A DNA stretch of 64,000 bases from Rhizophagus irregularis (GCF_026210795.1 NC_089436.1:1550001-1614000); one strand, 5' to 3'; shown: positions 1 to 9,550, counted from the first letter of the stretch. The notes: generated by a model not told the origin, from the letters alone. Numbers and translations: made by a program.

Positions 1-720
1 TTACACCTCCATTAGATATACGCAAGGTTTTTATTTCAGCAGGACGGATGCAGAGCATTATCGTTACATCGGCAAGGGCTTGTAAGCCAGGGGCTCTGGA
101 TACATCATATATATCCAATCTCTCCTTAACTGATTCTAACGAGAAGTGGTCCGGAAAATCGATCCCTTCATCTTCACATTGTTTACTACGCTCCTTTTGG
201 ATTTTATTAGCTGAGCGGGTTATGTCTGGAATCAATGTAGCTGAGATAATTTTTTCTGAGGCTTTGAGGTTTCGCAACTCTCTTCGAAGCCTAGAGATTC
301 GTGATAAGCCAGCGCTAGCATTAGAAGCAGATTCAGCTAAGGCTTTTGCTATACTTTAACTTCTACTTCACTAAGATTATCCCGAATGATACGCTGGGCC
401 AAATCTCTAATAGTCTCTTTCGGTGAAATTTGACATGTATTCACTGTGTCCGGTTCTACTTCTTGGGTGATATCGGGAGTATCAGGAGCATTGGGTAAGG
501 CTCCTCCTTTTTTCCGACCAGCTGTTAGCTTAGGAATTAATGTAAATACCTGTTCTTCGCTAAAGTTGTATCCTTTTTTGAGACGTCGTCGTGCCTGATC
601 CCTCTTAACTTTGTCCGTTAAAAGAATATCCAACGCCGGTGCGTGCTTACTTAGCTCTTCGATACTCATCTCGGTATTGAGCTCGTTTTCTGTTATATAT
701 CTAGTAGCGATGCCAGCCAT
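1..720 (-). pseudogene. Tyrosine recombinase (Crypton-like), frameshifted and cut by the window edge
   Basis: Reads right to left from ATG at 720 (MAGIATRYITENEL). The first 123 codons are open to a TAG at 349-351. The protein continues in another frame from about 356 down to base 1 (AKALAESASNASAGLSRISR), so one base is missing or two are extra in the A-run near 352-358. The N-terminal part is basic and helical, as in DNA-binding arms. Near the left edge the motif MLCIRPAEIKTLRIS has the Arg-x-x-Glu arrangement of catalytic box I of tyrosine recombinases. The His-x-x-Arg box and the Tyr nucleophile would lie outside the window. It is on the same strand as, and 415 bp downstream of, the primase-helicase gene, suggesting one mobile unit. 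I recognise the family from glomeromycete genomes; the recombinase assignment is inferred from box I only. The open frame on the other strand at 48-359 is its antisense shadow. Confidence 0.55.
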
Positions 721-1134
721 GTTATTATTTGGTAATATGTAAGATATTTGGTTATACCTAGGTTGTTTGGTATATACTATGCGGAGAAAGTTCAATTCGA
801 AAAAAAATAAATAATTCTCCCTATCTAAGGACTGCGGGAGAGGGTCGGAGGGGTTTCGGATGAACAAAAAAAGAATATTATAACTTCTGCGGGCTCTCTA
901 TGAGGCCACGAACTCCAGCCGGAATAGCTTTTATATATATTTGAAAATTGCGGGTAGATAGGATATGCGAAAAAATAATAATAATTTGGGATTTTATATC
1001 GCCTAATTGTAAAGAACGAAAGTCCCATCCCTACTAATATTTCATAACCCACTCTTATTCGCTCTTTACCAAAGCATACCATTCTCTGCGCTTGCGCTGA
1101 ATATGCTTATATTTTTTGCCACTATTGGTCAAAC
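721..1134. other. Intergenic gap between recombinase and primase-helicase
   Basis: About 414 bp with no convincing gene. The open frame at 825-1082 on the minus strand is low in complexity and looks accidental. A TATA-like string (ggtatatacta) at about 770-780 could belong to the recombinase promoter on the minus strand. Confidence 0.4.
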
Positions 1135-4100
1135 CTACCATAAGTAACCGTTCTCTTGGAGTATGCTAATACCTTTTTGCCACTCCTCATCATCATAAAC
1201 ATATGTCCGGGGCTTTCCCACATTCTCGAAGTTGCGGAGATATATTTCTTCACTTATTAATCTTTCCCTTCTAGACATCCAAAATATATCGTTTACGTCC
1301 ATACCGTCTGCTTTCGCAAAATCGACGGCATCTGCGTCCGACATCATCCTGTCTCGATATTCATGGAATAGTCTGATATCTTTTTCTGTGATGGTCACGA
1401 ATACGTCTGGGTCTTCACCATGATCGATAGCCCATTTCCTGAGGCGCTCTTCTCGCTCTTGTCTAGCCGGGGATGTGGAAGAAGCTTTTTTATTGCTAGG
1501 TTCGGGTTTATCTATTAGTGACTCAGGTGATTCGGAAGTCTTAGTACTCTCGGATGTCCCAGATGTTGAGGCGATTGGGGGTTCAGCTTTCTTATCTCTT
1601 GGAAGGAGATTCTCTTCTGGCTGGGGCGGGATTATTTTTGGAGGAATTATTTCTGGCATATTGAATATGGGTATGTCTGTGGCCTCGTTTGTGGGTAAGT
1701 CAGGTTGAGGTATGTCAGAAAATTCTTCGATATCACCTAAGCCAGATTCACGGAGCTTAGCTATGATCTTGGAGCGGTCAAGAATGTATTGCCATTCTCT
1801 TTTCCCACCACCTGTTTGCACTTGTTTGCTTTCAATACCAATTTCAGAAAACTTTTTTCCAGCAACTTTACTAGTCAATAGTTTTTCACCATTCTCTCCA
1901 CACCATTCAAGATACTTTTGATATAATGATGTACGACTTTGCGTGGATGTTCCACCCTCAGCCCTAGATGTAATATAGTCAATTATAAATCGAATGGGAC
2001 TAGGAAGCTGATCACGCATTGTATCTACTTTCATTTTTGTAGAAGGAATTTTTCCTGGTTTGAATTTCGATAAATCACGGCTAAGAAGGTATGACATGAC
2101 TACTCCTGGCGCATCAGGGTGGTCTAAAATTTCCCCCAGCTGATCAAAATATGGTATATTACCTCTACAGCGTGCCGAGACATCAAAACAAACTATACGA
2201 GAATCTCCTATATCTATTTTGAGCGGAGCATCCTGATTGCTTGTAACCATATACCCAGCAAAATCATTTAATCGCTTAAGTTCAAGACCCTTTCGCTCTA
2301 TAGATACTTTTCCTTCTGTTATGAGAGATTTAAGATGTCCATTAAATCTATGCCAATCACCATTAGACATACCTGTTTCATTCATGACAATAAGCTTTCG
2401 AGCTTGAATGGCGCTATTAAAACGCCCAAGAATTTTTTCTAAATCCGATGTTGCATAATGAAGATGTTGCCCCAAGACTTTGTCCCCAATAAAGTCAGTA
2501 ATAATATTTTTTCCGCACTGTTGTAGTGTGGATTTTAGTACTAAGATGGTTCGAGGCTTCTTCTGTGGCTTCTGTACTAAATATGCCCACCAGTTCCAGA
2601 TATACTCATTGAGTTCTTCGTTTCCATCACAAATTATGTTTAATACATGCCAGAGAATCGGATTCATAATTTCTTTATTAATTTCTGGCGCTGGTTTAGC
2701 CAAAAATCCTAAGAAAAGGTTAAAGAAATCCGTAACTGGCTGAGAAACATTTATGGGGTATGGAAGGAAATTATAATCTTCATAAACTATTAGACCTTTA
2801 ATAACTGCCTGGTCTATCAATGATTTTAACTTCACTGCTTCACCCCCATATTCGATTATTTTAATCTCAAACTTGGCAAGCTTTAGCTCGGCTCCCATAT
2901 CGAAGTAAAGCCCATTTTCTGGATCCTTATGTTTTAATATCCAGATCGGTATTTTCTTTTGAATATAGGCAATGGTTGATTGGATTGCTTCATAAACTTC
3001 AGCGCGGGAGAATTTCTTACCTGAAGTACACATATGTATTAAATCCCACCATACGAAATGGTCTTTTGGGTTTGAAATTCTAGATTGCTCTAATCTTACT
3101 GGAACTGGGAGTTTCTTTTCTCGCTCCAAAACCGTTTCGCTAATGGTAAGCTTTACTGAGGGATTCCTAGTTCCAGGTTCTCTTTCATGGTTTCCACGAT
3201 GGCAATAAAATCTATATGTTTTTTTATTTCGTAGGATATATGCATTATCACTTTCATGTTCCCGATTACATATTGGGCAGTGTGATGGAGAGTTGCGTAC
3301 TAATGGAAATAAGTCAGGGATGTTATCTGAAGGAAATGAGAGAGTGTAACCTTCAATAGAATTATCTCTAAGTAATGTTTCTATGAAATCGAATTCAGCC
3401 TGGTCATTTTCGATATCAGCATTAGTAATTTCATTTCCTTTGGTCGGGTATCTCTTAACTTCTGGCTCCGAAATAGTCAAAAGAGGACTATCAATGATTC
3501 TAGAATCATCGTTAGGCGGACGAATCATGAAGTCAAAGATAGTTCCATCTTTTGGGTATATAGCCTTTTTTATACGAACATGCTCCTCTTTTTTTTTATC
3601 GTATTTGGGCGTTCCAAGCATCCGCAAGGAGAAAGATTTGAAAGAACCTATATTTGCTATATTATCAATTATCCCTTTTTTCTGTAATCCCACTGGAAGT
3701 TTTTTACGAACAAGTTCGGTGAAAACTGAAACCTGAGCAATATTTTTAAGCCTCATGCCGAAAGTCAAGATATGGTATGACATTTTTTGGGTATCACTAC
3801 TACTAGCAATAGTTCTAGTTTTATTCTCCCATTCCGGAAATATCTCATGACACGTCTTTGTAAAAGCAAGAATAAGTGATTCTAATATCTCTTTGCCCGA
3901 GAGTTTAGGGTCAAGACTGTCATATACTTCTCGTCGCAAATCAAAGTCGATAATAGGCCGGAGTGGCTCATCTCCATCAATAATTTCGTGCAATGAATGG
4001 CCTTCACGTTCTAAGAGTATGGCTTCTATTCCATCCTCATTGTCTGCCCCTAGAAAATGCCTTGGTCTAACATTATTATCACGAATTTTATATTGGCATT

Positions 4101-4185
4101 GTCCTATATCGGAGGCTTTAAACCCACAATAGTACGGGGCGGGGCGTCTTCGAAGAAGTCGGATTGGGTCATTTTTTTTTCTCAA
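1135..4185 (-). CDS. Primase-polymerase / superfamily 3 helicase (C962R/D5-like, DUF5906-type)
   Basis: Intact 1016-aa frame. The N-terminal part fits an archaeo-eukaryotic primase: PIIDFDLR gives the DxD pair at about 80/82, KMSYHIL the S-x-H motif at about 136-138, and IIDNIANIGSF the third acidic motif near 174. A zinc-binding segment follows (Cys303, Cys306, Cys328 with His329/333). Residues about 540-670 form an SF3 helicase: Walker A-like LQQCGKN at 554-560, Walker B-like LIVMNE at 598-603, sensor TSN at 648-650, and an Arg at 663. Residues about 780-900 are disordered, followed by a charged C-terminal domain. Such fusions start replication in large DNA viruses and replicating mobile elements. 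The Walker A lacks the usual Gly-rich start but keeps Gly-Lys. Neighbours are a recombinase (same strand), a small zinc protein (divergent) and iteron-like repeats, which together suggest a self-replicating integrative element. Domain calls are by motif; the closest family is not settled. Confidence 0.75.
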   Translation of the reverse strand: MRKKNDPIRLLRRRPAPYYCGFKASDIGQCQYKIRDNNVRPRHFLGADNEDGIEAILLEREGHSLHEIIDGDEPLRPIIDFDLRREVYDSLDPKLSGKEILESLILAFTKTCHEIFPEWENKTRTIASSSDTQKMSYHILTFGMRLKNIAQVSVFTELVRKKLPVGLQKKGIIDNIANIGSFKSFSLRMLGTPKYDKKKEEHVRIKKAIYPKDGTIFDFMIRPPNDDSRIIDSPLLTISEPEVKRYPTKGNEITNADIENDQAEFDFIETLLRDNSIEGYTLSFPSDNIPDLFPLVRNSPSHCPICNREHESDNAYILRNKKTYRFYCHRGNHEREPGTRNPSVKLTISETVLEREKKLPVPVRLEQSRISNPKDHFVWWDLIHMCTSGKKFSRAEVYEAIQSTIAYIQKKIPIWILKHKDPENGLYFDMGAELKLAKFEIKIIEYGGEAVKLKSLIDQAVIKGLIVYEDYNFLPYPINVSQPVTDFFNLFLGFLAKPAPEINKEIMNPILWHVLNIICDGNEELNEYIWNWWAYLVQKPQKKPRTILVLKSTLQQCGKNIITDFIGDKVLGQHLHYATSDLEKILGRFNSAIQARKLIVMNETGMSNGDWHRFNGHLKSLITEGKVSIERKGLELKRLNDFAGYMVTSNQDAPLKIDIGDSRIVCFDVSARCRGNIPYFDQLGEILDHPDAPGVVMSYLLSRDLSKFKPGKIPSTKMKVDTMRDQLPSPIRFIIDYITSRAEGGTSTQSRTSLYQKYLEWCGENGEKLLTSKVAGKKFSEIGIESKQVQTGGGKREWQYILDRSKIIAKLRESGLGDIEEFSDIPQPDLPTNEATDIPIFNMPEIIPPKIIPPQPEENLLPRDKKAEPPIASTSGTSESTKTSESPESLIDKPEPSNKKASSTSPARQEREERLRKWAIDHGEDPDVFVTITEKDIRLFHEYRDRMMSDADAVDFAKADGMDVNDIFWMSRRERLISEEIYLRNFENVGKPRTYVYDDEEWQKGISILQENGYLW

Positions 4186-4292
4186 GCAAGTTAAGATAAT
4201 TTATAGCTATACCAAAACTCAGGGTATATTATTCGCAAGAAAAAAGTTCAAAATGAAAATAATTCCCCAAGATTATTAATTGATATATATAA
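4186..4292. promoter_or_regulatory. Divergent promoter between primase-helicase and small zinc protein
   Basis: Only 107 bp separate the two start codons. A TATA-like string (ttgatatatataaatgg) at 4278-4294 faces the plus-strand gene, and AT-rich strings (ttatagctatacc) near 4200-4213 could serve the minus-strand gene. The shared region implies co-regulation, but no start site is proven. Confidence 0.4.
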
Positions 4293-4592
4293 ATGGAAGG
4301 CGAAAAAAAGGAGACACGAGTTCTCAAAAAAGAACCACCATCCTGGAATTTTTATTATTGTCCATATATTCTTAGAACTGGAGAAGTATGTAATCGGAGA
4401 TGCTTTGATCCAAAGGGATGTAAAGTCCATCGGAATTCTAGGCAAGTTCTTTGCAAAGAATGTAGTGACCCGACAAGATCCAAATATGACTATTGCGATA
4501 CGCATGCAAAAAAACATAGATCGAAGGAACATTACCATCGGAAAAAGCTGGCTAAGCAAGCTGATGGTCCCAAAGAGATTCCGCTCAAGTAA
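4293..4592 (+). CDS. Small Cys/His-rich basic protein, probably zinc-binding
   Basis: A 99-aa open frame, divergent from the primase-helicase. Ten Cys and several His are spaced like zinc ligands: two clusters, CNRRCFDPKGCKVH and LCKECSDPTRSKYDYCDTH, each ending in Cys-x2-His. The C-terminus is strongly basic (KKHRSKEHYHRKKLAK). This suggests a nucleic-acid-binding accessory factor for the neighbouring replication module. I do not recognise a named family. The arrangement beside the primase gene and immediately upstream of the repeat block at 4684-5082 suggests a role in replication or its control; that is inference. The open frame 4405-4617 overlaps it in another frame and lacks the regular Cys spacing. 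Confidence 0.6.
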   Translation: MEGEKKETRVLKKEPPSWNFYYCPYILRTGEVCNRRCFDPKGCKVHRNSRQVLCKECSDPTRSKYDYCDTHAKKHRSKEHYHRKKLAKQADGPKEIPLK

Positions 4593-4683
4593 TTTTAGGC
4601 TAATCGAGAGAACTTAAACAAGAATAAGAAGTTGTCACTATCCCTATGGCCTTTTGGACGAACCTACAATAAATTGTAGAATT

Positions 4684-5082
4684 TCTTGGTGACACTCTTG
4701 GTGATGCTCTCGGTGACAAAATTTATAGCTATTTCACATTTTTAGAGCCATCAGAAGGTTTCTAGATAGGTGTCACTATGACACTAAGAGTCACTAAGAA
4801 AAATCCGAGTTCCATAACTTTTTTTCATTTTTTTTTTTAGCATATATGTATCACGCATATGTTATATATGTATCATACTATATCGCATATAAGCCATAGG
4901 AGTAGCATAGAAAAAATTCAATTTTTTTTCCTAGAACTTTACTTTTTCTTAGTGACTCTTAGTGACTTAGTGACAAATATAAAAGAAGAGAACCGAGCGT
5001 CCCCAAACACCGAAAAAGGCATACAAGGGTGTCACTAAGAGCGTCACTAAGAGAGTCACTAACAAATTTTCTTGGTGACGGC
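4684..5082. repeat. Iteron-like repeat block, putative replication origin
   Basis: Clusters of 10-12 bp repeats with core GTGAC in mirrored order. 4684-4719: three 12-bp repeats of type tCTTGGTGACac. 4771-4799: three reverse-oriented units (GTCACTAAGA type). 4948-4974: forward units with a 10-bp period (CTTAGTGACT twice, plus a partial). 5031-5066: three 12-bp reverse units (GTCACTAAGAGc). 5071-5082: one more forward unit. Between the inner clusters, 4835-4900 is very AT-rich with repeated atatgtatca strings, like an unwinding region. A longer direct duplication (tttttttcctagaactttac and a variant) starts near 4922 and 5108. Iterons flanking an AT-rich core beside a primase-helicase resemble initiator-binding origins; function is inferred. 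Confidence 0.55.
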
Positions 5083-5309
5083 ATACATACAGGATGGATT
5101 CGATATTTTTTTTTCCTATAACTTTACTTTTACTAGGGACACTAGGGACGCTAAAAATCGGCATACACACTGCTTCGACCCAGAATAAACTATGATCGGG
5201 CCTCAGAAGTGCTTACAACATCCCGCCGATATACCTCGAAAACCTCAGAAGCATAATACCTCCGGCCTCACTCTTGGAGACAAATAGGTAGACGAAAGTA
5301 GAATTGAAC

Positions 5310-5390
5310 TTAGCCAGCAATATTGTGTAAGCCATCTAGTGTGATTTGTTGTCCAGTTTCAGGATTTATGATTTGTACTTGTTTAGACAT
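5310..5390 (-). other. Micro-ORF of 26 codons, possibly a first exon
   Basis: Reads from ATG at 5390 to a TAA. The peptide begins MSKQVQIINPETGQQI and has ordinary composition, unlike the surrounding AT-rich DNA. It could be the first exon of a gene destroyed by the TIR element at 5507, or chance. No family recognised. Confidence 0.25.
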
Positions 5391-5506
5391 TTTTTTTTTT
5401 GCACAAATGCATATACATTGGGTTCTGGAAACATTCCCAGAACATTCCCGTTACTAGTCCGCAACTATGAAAGGGTGTTCGGTGCCGTAACAGGATCACG
5501 TGACCA

Positions 5507-5796
5507 TGGCGCAGTAGGCGCAGTCAAAATTCGCTCCATAATTTCGGCCAGTACTATTCCACAATTTCGGCCAGATCTTTGAACATAATAACTCGGTACC
5601 CAAGCTGGCCTAAAACTGGCAAAATAATAGAACCTTTCTAGCTCCCTGCCAGTTCCATGACAGCTCCACAGAAGTTCCAGGACACTATCAAGTCACCATC
5701 ATGGTGCCAAGCTGGATCCTCGAATCACATGCCCAAAAGATCGGCCGAAATTATGGTATAGTGCCGGCCGAAATTAATCGCAGATCTACTGCGCCA
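5507..5796. mobile_element. 290-bp TIR element (MITE-like)
   Basis: The left end (TGGCGCAGTAG at 5507, then atttcggccag twice at 5541-5574) matches the right end on the opposite strand (ggccgaaatta twice, ending in the inverted TGGCGCAGTAG at 5796). The inverted ends are about 50-75 bp and imperfect. The interior has short inverted motifs around agttcc. The target duplication is not clear. No coding capacity. Confidence 0.5.
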
Positions 5797-6381
5797 CCCG
5801 ACATGATATTTTTTACCATATTTTGGCATTTTGATGGATAACAAAATAGGTGAAGAAGGAAAGCACCCTCGAATCCTTAACAGGTAACCAAAGAGGTACA
5901 GAATGGCAGAAACTTCATCATAAAACTTGGGATCCAAACAATTGCAAACAAGCCGGACCTTCAACATAAAGTTTAACAACCAATCAACCTGTAATCCCAA
6001 TATCATAAATTATATTGGAAGCTGATTATTCGTGTATAGGATTAAATAAAAATAGGTACATTTCGATTATTTAGTAATAGTAATATTTAGGTTATTTAAT
6101 CACATGATCACAAATAATAAATGAAAAAAGCTAAAGAAAAGCGAATTCAAAGGAAAGGAATATAGTAAGAAAAATAACTAGATACAGAAAATTGTCACAA
6201 ACAGGTTATTTAGTTAGATTATTTAATCATATTTAGGTTATTAACTTTAGATTATTTAGATATATTTAATTTATTTAGATATATTTAGATTAATTAGTTA
6301 TATTTAGATTATTTAGTTATATTTAGATTATTTATAGTCATACTTAGATTATTTTATTACTAAATAATCTAGTCTAAGCCG
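5797..6381. other. Unassigned stretch and degenerate TTTAGATTA repeats
   Basis: 5797-6010 holds a minus-strand open frame (MILGLQVDWLLNFMLKVRLV) that runs into the TIR element and may be a truncated gene; no family recognised. From about 6060 the sequence is a degenerate array of tatttagattattta strings, strongest at 6190-6380. No gene is supported. Confidence 0.35.
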
Positions 6382-6421
6382 TTTATGACTAAATAATATA
6401 ATTATATTATTTAGTCATAAA
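6382..6421. repeat. Perfect 40-bp palindrome
   Basis: tttatgactaaataatata and its exact inverted copy meet without a spacer; the last base is the A of the ATG at 6421. A perfect 20+20 palindrome can form a cruciform. It lies exactly where homology to hAT transposase begins, so it may mark a rearrangement junction or an inverted terminal duplication. Confidence 0.7.
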
Positions 6422-7789
6422 TGGCTGCATACGACATCGTCAAGGAGAAGTTTGCGGAACGTTTATTAAAACGTGTTAATATTTTGACAACCTTTTTTAG
6501 AAGTTCTCATCAGGCTAATGCAAAACTTGCTCAAATAATTAAAGAAAAAGGAATTAGTGGAGGAGGATTAAAATTATATTGCAAGACACGCTGGACTACT
6601 GCTAGTGAATCCGTAAATTCAGTAATAAATTTGGAATCAGCACTAGAAGAAATGGCCAGCGATCACGATAAAGTGCTAACAAATGATAAAATAAAACCGA
6701 TTATTCAATCGAGAAATTTTTTTTCAAATTTACGAGTTCTTGGATTTGTTCTGGATCCTCTAAGAAAAGCGGTACTTTCATTAGAATCGAGAAGAGCTAC
6801 ACTTGCAGATTGTTTCCTGAGCTTGGCAAGACTTGCAGCTACATTAAAAAAGTTACCCAAATCATTAAATCCTGCATTTCGAAGTCATTGTATCAAAGTA
6901 ATAAATGAAAGATTTGATGAATTCGATGATGATAAGTATATTACTTGTTTTTTTATGGATCCCAGATTTAGAAACGCGCCACTTAAAAAATGCGCCCTCA
7001 TGAGAATTATCAAATGTGCAGCTTCAATCGGGAAAAATTTAGGTTTCGACCGTTACGAAGCTGAAACTTTATGTGATCAAATACAGAAATATATTAATGA
7101 GCAAGAGCCATTTGACCTAGATATCGGTTTTGCTAAAGATAATCCCATGAATTGGTGGAAATATATTAATACTGAACAGAACAGATGCCCCGCCTAAGAA
7201 TTGCAAGTTATCTATTTGCAATACGTCCTAACTCAGCAACTTGCGAACGTGGATTTTCGACTTTAGGATGGCTATTTCATAAACGTCGCTTAAATCTTAA
7301 TGTGGATAAACTAGAATCCATGTGCAAATTAATTTTGTATTGGAAATCCAATTCAAAAACTGAACTTGGATTTTATGGAATTGATCAAAAAAAGAATACT
7401 CGTCTTATGATGATGAGATCAATATACGTATTGCAGAAGCTTTTGCAGAAGATGACGATGAGGAATATAATGAGGAGCAAGCTTCTACTCAGAGATTAAC
7501 TACAAGCGGCGAAACAATACCTGAAGACAATTGCCGTGTAGTAATCGAAAGTCTATGGATTGATCAATTTGTTAATTTATCGCATGATTCAATTACTAGT
7601 GAAATCGGCGATATTCCAAGAGATATATTGGATGATTCAGATGAAAATAATGCGGAAGATGATGAAGTTGATGATAGTGGTAATAACAAGAGACCTGGAG
7701 AAGGTGACTATGATTATGATATAGATGATGTATTAGGTATGGATGACGGTGATAATAATGACGATAATTATGATGATAATGAGGAATAA
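6421..7789 (+). pseudogene. hAT-family transposase, 5'-truncated, two frameshifts
   Basis: Three consecutive frames make up the C-terminal half of a hAT (DUF659/hAT-C type) transposase. 6421-7197 begins MAAYDIVKEKFAERLLKRVN and holds the RWTTASESVNSVI segment typical of the hAT core. 7185 onward carries the dimerisation signature NSATCERGFSTLGWLFHKRR. From about 7410 to the TAA at 7787-7789 a third frame gives an acidic tail rich in Asp and Glu. Two single-base shifts separate the frames, near 7185-7197 and near 7405. The N-terminal BED zinc finger and the first catalytic Asp region are missing; the reading starts at the palindrome. The ATG at 6421 is probably incidental. No TIRs or 8-bp TSD found around it. 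Confidence 0.8.
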
Positions 7790-8458
7790 TAATAATGAGA
7801 AATAATTACAATAGTTAATCCAATGAGAATTAATTCTAATATCATGTGATTTAAATAATGATACTATTTAGGAAATAAATGATGTAATTATGCAGGGCAA
7901 AATATTCGCGATCAAAGTCCAGTTAACATATAATTATGCAGGCAATGCAGGCAATTGTAATTTTATATTATATTTTAAAACATTGCAATTTAATTAAGGA
8001 ATAAGGATAAGCATATTATATTTTAAAAATAGTGCAATTTAATTAAGAAATAAGGATAAGCATATTATATTTTAAAAATAGTGCAATTTAATTAAGGAAT
8101 AAGGATAAGCATATTATATTAGAATCAATAAGTTTTAAGGACTTCGTTAATTAAATTTATTACATTAGATTAATAAATTTTAAGAACTGCGTTACAAAAA
8201 AAAATTTAGAACTGCGTTAATTAAATTTATTACATTAGAATCAAAACTGTGTTTATTTTGTTACAAATACTTTAATTATGTAGAATGTTATTATGTTCAT
8301 CAGTTCATGTTTTAAACATTATAACGAATTTTAAAATTATTATAAATATTATGAAATTTGAATTTTTTTTTTGCAATTCAAAACCAAATTGTATTTTAAT
8401 TTTCAAATTGTATTTAATTTTCAAATTTCAAGTTACGAAAAAATCATAAAAATAAAAA
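7790..8458. repeat. Intergenic with two short tandem arrays
   Basis: 7970-8125 holds about three copies of a 49-bp unit containing ataaggataagcatattata. 8118-8250 holds about three diverged copies of a ~60-bp unit containing aattaaatttattacattag with gaactgcgtta. The rest is AT-rich without genes, leading into the ATG at 8459. Confidence 0.6.
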
Positions 8459-9550
8459 ATGGCAGCATTAGTACCTTTTGTCCTACCGCCACCACCAGTA
8501 TTCCAATGGACGATTAACGCAACTAGGCAATTAATCGCGGAGCGGAGAAACTTACATCAGCAATTCGAAAGAATTGCAAACCGTCATCATGTAAATGCAT
8601 GGACAATAATAGCAAATAGGGTGTTCATTGCAACGGGATTTGCAGCGACACCCAGGCAATGCCAAACAAAATGGAATGCCCTCAAACGAGGTTATGAAAA
8701 CCTCAGTAGGATAATAAATAATAATGATGACGACATCTTTACAGAAACTTTAAGTTTTCAAGTGATATTATTTCGATATCATTTCAATATTATTTCAATA
8801 TCGATTTAATATCGATATGATATCGAAATAAAGTATTATCACTTCGATATCATTTCGATATTAAATCGATATTGAAATGATATCAAAATGATAATAGAAA
8901 TGATATCGAAACAACATCTTTAAGTTTAATTTAAAGATATCATTTCGATATCATTTTAATTATCATTTCGATATCATTTCAATATCAATCTAATATCGAA
9001 ATGATATCGAAGTGATAATACTTTATTTCGATATCATATTGATATTAAATCGATATTAAAATGATATCGAAATGATATCGAAATGATGCCGTTAAGATAA
9101 ACTTAACGATATCGATTCTATATTGATTAAAAATGGTAAGTTTCTGTAAAGATTCCTATTATAAGCCCAAATAGTTTCGATAGAGCGTGTTTTGCTGATA
9201 TGAACGATGAATTCTGGTTACAAACCGGTAATTATTATTAATTATTATTTTAAATTAATTTTATTTAGGCAATTCATTCAATTCATTAATATTTTTATTG
9301 GATTTTAGATCTGTTTAGACGAGAGTATCGACGGCAGCATGCTGCGCGTGATCGACGTCGATATGAATATAGATTGCGAAGGGAAAGAAGAAGGTCGCGA
9401 TCTAGGTCTCGATCAAGAAGTAGATCAAGAAGTAGAGATAGAAGACGAGATAGAAGTAGAGATAGAAGACGAGATAGAAGTAGAGATAGAAGACGGGACA
9501 GAAGTAGAGATAGAAGAAGAGGTAGAAGCAGGTCCCCACATAGAAGATAA
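8459..9550 (+). pseudogene. SANT/Myb-like protein with RS-rich tail, split by a MITE
   Basis: The first segment (8459-8736, 92 codons) encodes a Myb/SANT-like domain: Trp at WTINATRQLI, Trp at AWTIIANRVF, then QCQTKWNALKRGYENL, the usual spacing of trihelix/MADF-like DNA binders. A 415-bp insertion (8737-9151) interrupts codon 93. The same frame resumes at 9152 (PIISPNSFDRACFADMNDEF). A GT-AG intron follows at 9228-9308 (81 bp, phase 1). The last exon, 9309-9550, encodes an Arg-rich tail with many Arg-Ser, Arg-Asp and Arg-Arg pairs, ending SPHRR. Without the insertion the CDS is 594 nt (197 aa). RS tails are typical of splicing factors and unusual on a SANT protein. With the insertion, the reading meets a stop at 8807, so the gene is probably dead unless the element is spliced out. 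The frame at 9339-9569 is a shadow. Confidence 0.65.
8737..9151. mobile_element. 415-bp MITE of GATATC palindromes
   Basis: Ends are perfect inverted repeats (CTTTACAGAAACTT at 8737, its complement ending at 9151), flanked by AT at 8735-8736 and 9152-9153. Removing the element plus one AT restores the host reading frame exactly. The interior is almost wholly made of overlapping gatatcatttcgatatc-type units on both strands and can fold extensively. No coding capacity. Confidence 0.7.

Noticed and set aside
48..359. 103-codon plus-strand open frame
   Set aside because: It is antisense to the recombinase gene, whose minus-strand translation shows a recognisable protein motif.
825..1082. 85-codon minus-strand frame between recombinase and primase genes
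   Set aside because: Aromatic-rich, low-complexity translation without motifs; overlaps the likely promoter region of the recombinase.
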